NCBI GenBank assembly: GCA_023409435.1
Contig: JAEYHP010000032.1
Coordinates: forward strand, 1 to 8,380
Source: Bacillota bacterium
Lineage (GTDB): Bacteria > Bacillota > Clostridia > Christensenellales > CAG-138
Direction of reading: 5' to 3'
DNA length: 8,380 bases
Positions within the stretch are counted from its first letter, which is position 1. Every line of letters starts with the position of its first letter. The notes under the pieces are model-generated. The model was given only the letters and a program-made list of their open reading frames with translations. It was not told the DNA's origin and did no database searches. This document shows positions 1 through 5,222 of the stretch, piece after piece. The position numbers and the translations under genes are program-made.

Positions 1-449
1 AGGGACATATACAGCGGCACCTCATACGCAAAGAATTGCGTCATGGCGCGGATGGAGCCGATTTCCGCATACAGCGAGGAGGAGAACCAGCCCGCTAAGA
101 AAAACGTCAGCGTGGGGATGGTCAAAAAATACAGCACCACGATAAGGTCGCTTGCAAACGGGTAAACCGACTGCGTGCCCGTGATGGGGATGTACAGGAA
201 CGCCGTATACGTCGCCGCCATCGCAAAAATGGGGATCGCCTTGAACACGAACCGGTCGGCGTTCTTCGGCACGATGCTTTCCTTTGATACCAGCTTGACG
301 ATATCCGCAAGCGGCTGGTACCACGGCGGCCCTACGCGGTTCTGGAGCCTTGCGTAAAGCTTGCGGTCCACATACTCAAACGCCAGCGAAATCAAACCAA
401 GGAACAGGAACCCGGGGAAAACGAGTATTTGAAACAAGGAAAGGCCCAT
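1..449 (-). CDS. NuoH/HyfC/EchB-like membrane anchor subunit of group 4 hydrogenase (3' end off window)
   Basis: This is the membrane subunit that, in complex I and group 4 hydrogenases, docks the hydrophilic catalytic arm and links it to the ion-pumping arm. Only the first 149 residues are present; the frame is open to position 1. A hydrophobic helix covers about residues 5-23. It is followed by the conserved loop with QNRVGPP (36-42), QPLAD (45-49) and KLVSKE (52-57). Further helices lie near 70-90 and 100-120. The next loop holds GSIRAMTQ (131-138) and YEVPL (142-146), which match the NuoH pattern of arginine, glutamine and Tyr-Glu. The ATG lies 3 bp after the large-subunit stop codon, with AGGAAGG about 11 bp upstream. 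The first loop is short, as in hydrogenases, while the YEVPL loop looks more like complex I. The family assignment is firm; the exact subtype is inferred from the neighbours. Confidence 0.93.
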   Translation of the reverse strand, partial: MGLSLFQILVFPGFLFLGLISLAFEYVDRKLYARLQNRVGPPWYQPLADIVKLVSKESIVPKNADRFVFKAIPIFAMAATYTAFLYIPITGTQSVYPFASDLIVVLYFLTIPTLTFFLAGWFSSSLYAEIGSIRAMTQFFAYEVPLYMS

Positions 450-452
450 TAT

Positions 453-1670
453 TTATCTATCCTTCCTGTGCATGCTGATTTTCTCCATGTTGACGCCCTG
501 TTTCTGATACCAGTCGATGCTGTACTGCCTGAGCGCCTGCCAATCCATCCGCTTGTCTTCGCCGCTCTTCAGGTTCACAACCTTGATCGCCCGGTCCGTG
601 CAGGAGAAGCAAGGGTCGATCGCGGCAATGACGATGGGAACGTCCGCCAAATATCCGCCCTCCATCATATGCGTGACGGCAGCGCTGTTCCCGAGCGTTG
701 GAGCGCGGACTTTTACGCGCTCCGGCTTATCCGTGCCGTTCGAGCGCACGTAGTGCACGTTTTCGCCGCGCGGCGCTTCCACGCGGTTTACGGCCTCGCC
801 CGCCGGGATCTTGACCGGCGCTTTTACGGAGATGGGGCCTTCGGGGAGATTGTCCACAATCTGGCGGATCAGCTTGTAGCTTTCCATCAGCTCCAGCACG
901 CGCACGATCACGCGGCCGTATACGTCCGCATGGTCGTCGGTGGCGACCTGAAAGTTAAGCTCGGGGTATGCGTCGTACGGGTCGTCCCTGCGGATATCGC
1001 GGGCGACGCCCGAGGCGCGAAGTACCGGGCCCTGCGCGCCAAAGCGCAGGGCGTCCTCGCGCGAAAGACGGCCGACGCCGCGCAAGCGCAGCAGCATGGT
1101 TTCCTCTTCGATTGCGACCTGCATATAGTACTTGGTCCGCTCCTCGAGCGTATCCATGTCCTTTTTGATGGTTTCGATCTGCTCGGGCGTAATGTCGCGC
1201 CGCACGCCGCCGATTGTGTTCATGCCGTAATTGATGCGGTTGCCCGTGATGTTTTCCAACAGATCCATCACGATCTCGCGGTCCTTCCAGGCATACATGA
1301 AGAACGTCATAAAGCCTATCTCATGCCCGGCCACGCCCAGAAACAAAAGGTGGCTGTGGATGCGCTCAAGCTCGCCTATCATGGACCTTAAATACTGCGC
1401 GCGCTTGGGAATTTCGAGGTTTAGAAGGCTCTCCACAGTCTCCACATAGCAGGTGGAATGCGCGTGCGAGCAGATGCCGCAGATGCGCTCGAGCAGGTAG
1501 ATATTCTGTATATAGGTCTTGCTTTCGCAGGCCTTTTCCATGCCTCTGTGGTTGTAGCCCAGTGCGACGCTTGCCGCCGCCACGCGCTCGCCTTCCAGGA
1601 GAAGGGTAAAGCTTTCGGGCTCTTCCAATGCGGGATGCTGGGGGCCAAAAGGTACGACGATTTTTCCCAT
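453..1670 (-). CDS. Group 4 [NiFe]-hydrogenase large (catalytic) subunit, NuoD/HycE-C-terminal/EchE homologue
   Basis: This 405-residue subunit should carry the NiFe site that interconverts protons plus electrons with H2, on the cytoplasmic side of the membrane complex. Visible landmarks are GPQHPAL (9-15), HRGMEK (41-46), the N-terminal metal motif RICGIC (62-67, Cys64 and Cys67), and the C-terminal motif DPCFSCTDR (352-360, Cys354 and Cys357). All four cysteines expected for NiFe(CN)2CO coordination are present. NuoD proteins of complex I have lost these, so the enzyme is a hydrogenase and not a quinone reductase. After Arg360 there is a 45-residue tail. In group 4 enzymes of the HycE type such a tail is removed by a dedicated endopeptidase after nickel insertion, and the Arg360/Ala361 bond would be the expected cut. 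The ATG sits one base after the upstream TAG, with AAGGAG about 9 bp before it. No maturation gene is in the window. Confidence 0.96.
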   Translation of the reverse strand: MGKIVVPFGPQHPALEEPESFTLLLEGERVAAASVALGYNHRGMEKACESKTYIQNIYLLERICGICSHAHSTCYVETVESLLNLEIPKRAQYLRSMIGELERIHSHLLFLGVAGHEIGFMTFFMYAWKDREIVMDLLENITGNRINYGMNTIGGVRRDITPEQIETIKKDMDTLEERTKYYMQVAIEEETMLLRLRGVGRLSREDALRFGAQGPVLRASGVARDIRRDDPYDAYPELNFQVATDDHADVYGRVIVRVLELMESYKLIRQIVDNLPEGPISVKAPVKIPAGEAVNRVEAPRGENVHYVRSNGTDKPERVKVRAPTLGNSAAVTHMMEGGYLADVPIVIAAIDPCFSCTDRAIKVVNLKSGEDKRMDWQALRQYSIDWYQKQGVNMEKISMHRKDR

Positions 1671-1671
1671 G

Positions 1672-2148
1672 CTACTCTGCTCCTTCCGGGTTGTTCTTGA
1701 GCATATCCGGCGTCCAGTCCTTGCGCAGCGGATATTGCCCCTTGGGCCAATTGTCGGGCAGCGGGTACGGCCTTCCCTCGGGGAGTCCCTCTACCGTAAC
1801 GCCCAGCAGGCCTTCGACCTCACGTTCATAAAATGTCGCGCCGTTGTAGATATCGAGCACCGTGGGGATCACGGGGGTCTCCTTGGGGGCTTTGACCTTT
1901 ATGTTGAGCATCACGCCGTTTTCGTGGGCAAGGTGGTAGATGAACTCGTAATGTTCGCCCGAGTCCATTCCGGTGATGGTGCACAGGCTCGTAAATTCAA
2001 GTTCATCGTTCGCATAGCGCAGCACGTCCAACAGCAGTTCCAAGGGTACCGTAAGAAAAACCCTCCGCTTGGCCGTTAAAGCGCCTTCTTCGGCCAGTAC
2101 GGGGAATTGTTTGCGCAATTGCTCCAGTACCAAAGCATTGTCTTCCAT
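1672..2148 (-). CDS. NuoC-like 30-kDa-type subunit of group 4 hydrogenase (EchD/HycE-N-terminal homologue)
   Basis: This small soluble subunit packs against the large and small catalytic subunits and stabilises the peripheral arm. The chosen ATG gives 158 residues. The family signature is clear in the C-terminal half: ATFYEREV (104-111), a GLPEGRPYPLPDNWP stretch (121-135), and PLRKDW (140-145). There is no sign of fusion to the large subunit; in some relatives (E. coli HycE, NuoCD) the two are one protein. An in-frame ATG at 2163 overlaps the upstream stop (TAATG) and would add MEAIA. I prefer 2148 because a GGAGG lies exactly 8 bp before it, and that GGAGG includes the G of the earlier ATG. 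The frame also stays open back through the small-subunit gene to about 2523, but that part is antiparallel-free overlap with a well-conserved gene and is not coding here. Confidence 0.93.
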   Translation of the reverse strand: MEDNALVLEQLRKQFPVLAEEGALTAKRRVFLTVPLELLLDVLRYANDELEFTSLCTITGMDSGEHYEFIYHLAHENGVMLNIKVKAPKETPVIPTVLDIYNGATFYEREVEGLLGVTVEGLPEGRPYPLPDNWPKGQYPLRKDWTPDMLKNNPEGAE

Positions 2149-2156
2149 CGCAATCG

Positions 2157-2161
2157 CCTCC
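2157..2161 (-). promoter_or_regulatory. Ribosome binding site deciding the NuoC-like start
   Basis: GGAGG with an 8 bp spacer to the ATG at 2148. The alternative ATG at 2163 overlaps this motif and the upstream stop codon, and has no comparable motif at the right distance visible. The site therefore favours the shorter protein. Confidence 0.7.
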
Positions 2162-2162
2162 A

Positions 2163-2594
2163 TTATTTTTTCTCCATACTGTCGATCAGCTTTGTCACAC
2201 CGTCTATAATCGCTTCCGGCTTGACGGGGCAGCCGGGGATATACGCGTCCACGGGGATGGCGCTGTCTATGCCGCCCTCCACGCAATAGCAGCCCTGGAA
2301 CACGCCCGAGGAACATGCGCATGTGCCCACCGCCACCACGAACTTGGGCTCCGCCATCTGCTCGTAAATGGTGATCAGGCGCTCGCGCTGCTGCCTTGTA
2401 ACGGGGCCGGAACAGATCAGCACGTCCGCATGACGCGGGGAGCCTTTCAGCTGCACGCCGATACGCTCCACGTCGTAGCGCGGCGTCAGCGACGCGATGA
2501 TTTCTATATCGCATGCGTTGCATGCGCCGGAATTAAAGTGAATAATCCACGGGGACTTCTGCCTCGCCCAGCGGATGATGCGGTCAACGATCAT
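2163..2594 (-). CDS. NuoB-like small subunit of group 4 [NiFe] hydrogenase (EchC/HycG/HyfI homologue)
   Basis: This 143-residue subunit carries the proximal [4Fe-4S] cluster that passes electrons to or from the NiFe site. The ligand cysteines are visible: GACNACDIE (23-31, Cys25 and Cys28), GTCAC (90-94, Cys92) and YIPGCPVKPE (118-127, Cys122). The first pair has the CxxC spacing of hydrogenase small subunits; complex I NuoB has two adjacent cysteines. The protein is short, without the longer N-terminus common in complex I NuoB, which fits group 4 enzymes. Four further cysteines (61, 94, 102, 104) are present, three of them close to the cluster loop. The gene overlaps the end of the NuoA-like gene by 11 bp. 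AGGAGG at 2602-2607 lies 7 bp before the ATG, so translation is probably coupled but independently initiated. Confidence 0.96.
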   Translation of the reverse strand: MIVDRIIRWARQKSPWIIHFNSGACNACDIEIIASLTPRYDVERIGVQLKGSPRHADVLICSGPVTRQQRERLITIYEQMAEPKFVVAVGTCACSSGVFQGCYCVEGGIDSAIPVDAYIPGCPVKPEAIIDGVTKLIDSMEKK

Positions 2595-2919
2595 CTTTCT
2601 CCCTCCTGAAGAGCATGAGTAACGAAAGCACCGTCAGCGCCAGAAACAATATGGCCACGACGGAGATGTTTGTCACGTCGGTTGCGATCATCAGCACGGT
2701 TACGTGCATGATGGTAAAGAAGAACGCAAAGTGGAAAAACTGCGAGTATTCCGGCTGGCCCTGGTTTTCCGGCACGGTTTCGCCGCAGGAATACGGGTCC
2801 AGCTTCTTTTTAGAGTCCTTGCCGCGCGCGGCGATCCGGCCAAACAATGCCGAAAGACCGATGGACAACCCGATGAATATCAGGAACACGACAGGCGGCG
2901 AAAGCAGTATGTTTTGCAT
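2584..2919 (-). CDS. NuoA-like (ND3-type) membrane subunit
   Basis: This is a 111-residue protein with three predicted membrane helices (about 8-30, 61-80 and 84-104). The loop after helix 1 contains DPYSCGE (41-47), which matches the conserved cysteine-containing loop of NuoA/ND3 near the junction between the peripheral and membrane arms of complex I. The segment FFHFAFFFTIMHVT (61-74) aligns without gaps to the second NuoA helix. The acidic pair found there in complex I (FDxE) is replaced by His72 and Thr74. The gene starts with ATG 25 bp after the NuoK-like stop, with GGAGG at 2928-2932 and an 8 bp spacer. Classical Ech, Hyc/Hyf and Mbh hydrogenases are not known to me to encode a NuoA homologue, so its presence beside a NiFe-containing large subunit is noteworthy. 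The family call rests on length, topology and the cysteine loop. Confidence 0.88.
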   Translation of the reverse strand: MQNILLSPPVVFLIFIGLSIGLSALFGRIAARGKDSKKKLDPYSCGETVPENQGQPEYSQFFHFAFFFTIMHVTVLMIATDVTNISVVAILFLALTVLSLLMLFRREKDDR

Positions 2920-2944
2920 GATTTATTCCTCCAATCCGCTTGGA

Positions 2945-3253
2945 TCAGCCCTTGAGGTTGTTGAGCTTGCGCGTATCCAGCACGTCCGTCTCGCGGTAAA
3001 TGCCCAGCACGATGCCCGTGGCCACCACCACCAGCACCACCTCTATGACGATGATGGTCAGCACGTAGGCCTGCGCCTGCGCCATGTTGCCCGTCACATA
3101 TCCCACTGCGATCATCAAAAGCGTGATGCCCTTCGCTAAAATCTCAATGGAGAGCAGTATGCGCATCAGGTTGCGGGATACGATCAAACAATAGATACCC
3201 GTAACGAGCAGCAACGCAACAGCGATCAAAAATACTAAGAACAGCTCGTTCAT
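2945..3253 (-). CDS. NuoK/MrpC/HyfE-like small membrane subunit
   Basis: This is a 102-residue, three-helix protein (helices about 4-24, 28-51 and 62-86) of the NuoK family. In complex I the family supplies glutamates to the hydrophilic axis running through the membrane arm. The two key acids are visible: Glu37 in SIEIL (35-39) and Glu71 in IIVIEVV (67-73). The motif QAYVLTIIVIE (61-71) resembles the QALVLTxIVI pattern of MrpC and hydrogenase-type relatives more than the typical NuoK sequence. The ATG overlaps the upstream TGA (ATGA), with AAGGGGGT about 9 bp before it. It sits between the NuoJ-like and NuoA-like genes, as expected for the subunits that link the NuoH-like anchor to the antiporter-like pumps. 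Confidence 0.93.
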   Translation of the reverse strand: MNELFLVFLIAVALLLVTGIYCLIVSRNLMRILLSIEILAKGITLLMIAVGYVTGNMAQAQAYVLTIIVIEVVLVVVATGIVLGIYRETDVLDTRKLNNLKG

Positions 3254-3756
3254 TTCTCGCGTACCCCCTTAAAGAATACAAGGTCGGCGTAGACGCCCAA
3301 GAGCACGATAATCACCTGGCCCACAAGGTCGATCTGGCGTTTGTCCCAGAGGATCTGCTGCGGTGTGGAAGCATCGGCTTTGGTAACGATACCGGTCAGG
3401 AGTTCGCTCACATGCGGCCAGAGCACAAAGAACAGCGCGGTTGCGAGCGTGATGAGCAGTATGGGCAAAAGCGCGAAGCGGCGCTTGCGCTCCTTATCCT
3501 TTTCCGCCTGCTCCTCGCGTGAGGTGATTTTCGTCATGCTTGAAGCGCTGATGAATATGACGGGGATCAACCCCGCGCAGACGGAAAGCTCAAACGCAGC
3601 CGCCAAGGAAGCATTCATTAAAAACATCACCAGTGCTAAGATGCCACTCATGATGGACATCCAGATGGCAGCCTTAATGAGGTTGGGCCGGACGATACAC
3701 AGGATCGCGCAGGCCACAAGGGAAACAAGCAGAAGAATAATAACAGGAAGCGACAC
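3250..3756 (-). CDS. NuoJ-like membrane subunit, MbhD-MbhE-like fusion
   Basis: The protein is 168 residues from the preferred GTG start, with about five helices (5-22, 28-46, 52-72, 94-113, 145-163). The first half contains AAFELSVCAGLIPVIF (53-68), which resembles the MbhD/DUF4040 pattern with a conserved glutamate (Glu56) followed by a small-residue AG turn. A strongly charged cytoplasmic stretch follows (80-93). The last part, DKRQIDLVGQVIIVLLGVY (138-156), resembles the MbhE/MrpA C-terminal pattern RGFDTxGExxVL. In Mbh and Mrp complexes these modules together occupy the position of NuoJ, so this gene is read as the NuoJ equivalent. An upstream in-frame GTG at 3765 would add MDS, but the AAAGGAAGG motif is too close to it and correctly placed for 3756. 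The gene overlaps the NuoK-like start by 4 bp. Confidence 0.85.
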   Translation of the reverse strand: MSLPVIILLLVSLVACAILCIVRPNLIKAAIWMSIMSGILALVMFLMNASLAAAFELSVCAGLIPVIFISASSMTKITSREEQAEKDKERKRRFALLPILLITLATALFFVLWPHVSELLTGIVTKADASTPQQILWDKRQIDLVGQVIIVLLGVYADLVFFKGVREK

Positions 3757-3764
3757 GCTATCCA

Positions 3765-3773
3765 CCTTCCTTT
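3765..3773 (-). promoter_or_regulatory. Ribosome binding site deciding the NuoJ-like GTG start
   Basis: AAAGGAAGG begins within the stop codon of the upstream gene and ends 8 bp before the GTG at 3756. The other in-frame GTG (3765) overlaps it. This supports the internal GTG as the real start. Confidence 0.6.
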
Positions 3774-5187
3774 ACAGCAAGTTCATAAAAGTACCGAGCA
3801 CGAATGGCAGTACGGCGCCGATTATGACATTCACCGCAACCAGCACGAGTTCCGCGCCCACAAACCCCGCGCCCGCTTCCTTTACATGGGCAAGCGTTTC
3901 GGGAACCTTTCCAAAGAACACCTTCTTCTGAATCAGGAGAAGGTACGCAAGCGTAATGACGCCCGCAAGCAACGCGATCACCGCCATCACGGGGGAAACG
4001 CGCCACACGGCGACGATGATGAACAGCTTGCTCCAGAAGCCCGCAAGCGGCGGGATACCGGCCGTGGACAGGTAGGCAACCTCCGAACTCCAGCCGGTAA
4101 CGGGCATTTTCTCGCTTAACCCGCCCATTTCATCCATATTGGTAAGGCCCGTCTGCTGTTCCACCGCAGCGGCGTCGAGGAACAGAAGGGATTTAAACGA
4201 CGCGTGGTTGAAAAAGTGCAGCATCGCGCCAAAGAAGCCCAAAGCGGAGCCGGTGCCAAGGCCCAAGAGGATGTAGCCGATCTGGCTGACGCTGGAGAAC
4301 GCCAGCATGCGCTTCATTTTGTTCTGGCCTATGGCGGCGAACGCGCCCACCAATATTGAAATCAAGCCCAATATCGTCAGCAGGTTCCCGACGGAGGCGT
4401 GGCTTAAGAAGATGTCGCGAAATATGCGCATGAGCACATACACGCCGGAAGCCTTGGTGACGACGCCGCTTAAGAGCACCGACACCGGGGCGGGGGAAGC
4501 GGAGTACGCGTCCGGCACCCAGGAATGGAAGGGGACAGCGCCGGACTTGATGGCGAAGCCCACCGTATACAGGATTAAGGAAATGACGATCCCGTACGGG
4601 AAGGAGCCCGCCTGTGTTGACGCCCCAATTGCGGACGCCGCGTTTGCGAACGTGGTATCGCCCACAAACAGGAACAGGAACGCCGTGGCCGTCAGCATTG
4701 CGATTGTGGCGACGGTGGACTGGATATAGTATTTGAATGCGCCTTCCAATTCATTACGGTCCTTGCGGAAGCCGATGAGTATGAAGGAGGCCGCGGACGT
4801 GATTTCAATGAACACATAGAGCGTGAAGAGATCGCGCACGATCGCGATACCGTTCATGCCCGCCATGAGTATCAGCGCAAGGTTCGCAAAATTGTGCTGC
4901 TGCTTCTGTATGGCGGAGTTGGTGATGAGTAGCGCCACAAACCCGATCAACCCGACGGTACAAAGCACCATGGCGGAAAGCGCGTCGATTTCCAAGAGGC
5001 CGATGCGGGTGTCCGTTAACACGGTCCCGTTTTTCAGGCATTCAACGAGCGCATAAACGGAAAGCAGCGTCTGGGCCGCGGCCATGACGGCAGCGCACCA
5101 CACGGCAACCTTCCCCTTGATCCAGTAATAAATGATATTCAATACCACTACCGCGGCGAGTGGGATTGCTAAGAACAAAAGCGGCAC
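3772..5187 (-). CDS. Antiporter-like proton-translocating subunit, NuoM/NuoN/MrpD type
   Basis: This 471-residue polytopic membrane protein belongs to the proton-conducting transporter family shared by complex I, Mrp antiporters and group 4 hydrogenases. Key residues of the pumping channel are visible: Glu128 in FIEITSAASF (126-135), Lys214 in AIKSGAVPFHSW (212-223), Lys245 in VVTKASGVY (242-250), and Lys387 in GFWSK (383-387). His324 lies in the LHFFNHASFKS segment. The length, about 14 helices, and a tail that ends without a lateral-helix extension point to NuoM/NuoN/MrpD rather than NuoL. The start is GTG, with AGGAGG 8 bp upstream. It follows the NuoL-like gene after a 35 bp gap, the longest in the window. 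Whether it moves H+ or Na+ cannot be told from sequence. Confidence 0.93.
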   Translation of the reverse strand: MPLLFLAIPLAAVVVLNIIYYWIKGKVAVWCAAVMAAAQTLLSVYALVECLKNGTVLTDTRIGLLEIDALSAMVLCTVGLIGFVALLITNSAIQKQQHNFANLALILMAGMNGIAIVRDLFTLYVFIEITSAASFILIGFRKDRNELEGAFKYYIQSTVATIAMLTATAFLFLFVGDTTFANAASAIGASTQAGSFPYGIVISLILYTVGFAIKSGAVPFHSWVPDAYSASPAPVSVLLSGVVTKASGVYVLMRIFRDIFLSHASVGNLLTILGLISILVGAFAAIGQNKMKRMLAFSSVSQIGYILLGLGTGSALGFFGAMLHFFNHASFKSLLFLDAAAVEQQTGLTNMDEMGGLSEKMPVTGWSSEVAYLSTAGIPPLAGFWSKLFIIVAVWRVSPVMAVIALLAGVITLAYLLLIQKKVFFGKVPETLAHVKEAGAGFVGAELVLVAVNVIIGAVLPFVLGTFMNLL

Positions 5188-5195
5188 GAAGGCTT

Positions 5196-5201
5196 CCTCC
5201 T
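5196..5201 (-). promoter_or_regulatory. Ribosome binding site for the GTG-started antiporter-like gene
   Basis: AGGAGG with an 8 bp spacer to the GTG at 5187 fixes this non-ATG start. It lies in a 35 bp intergenic gap (5188-5222) that shows no hairpin or promoter-like element by eye. Confidence 0.75.
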
Positions 5202-5222
5202 AAACAATTAATCCTTTGCGGC

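Noticed and set aside
429..1391. 320-codon open frame on the plus strand opposite the large subunit
   Set aside because: It is antisense to a strongly conserved hydrogenase gene, is rich in His/Arg/Ala/Val as expected of a shadow frame in GC-rich coding DNA, and shows no recognisable domain.
453..1670. Reading the operon as NADH:quinone oxidoreductase (true complex I or Fpo)
   Set aside because: The large subunit has intact RICGIC and DPCFSC motifs and the small subunit has CxxC spacing, both hydrogenase traits lost in quinone-reducing relatives.
2149..2523. Upstream extension of the NuoC-like frame to 283 codons
   Set aside because: The extension overlaps the conserved small-subunit gene in another frame, is rich in Arg/Gly without family similarity, and a good ribosome binding site supports the start at 2148.
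5188..5222. Possible internal promoter or terminator in the longest gap
   Set aside because: Only 35 bp, mostly occupied by the ribosome binding site of the next gene; no stem-loop with a T-run is visible.
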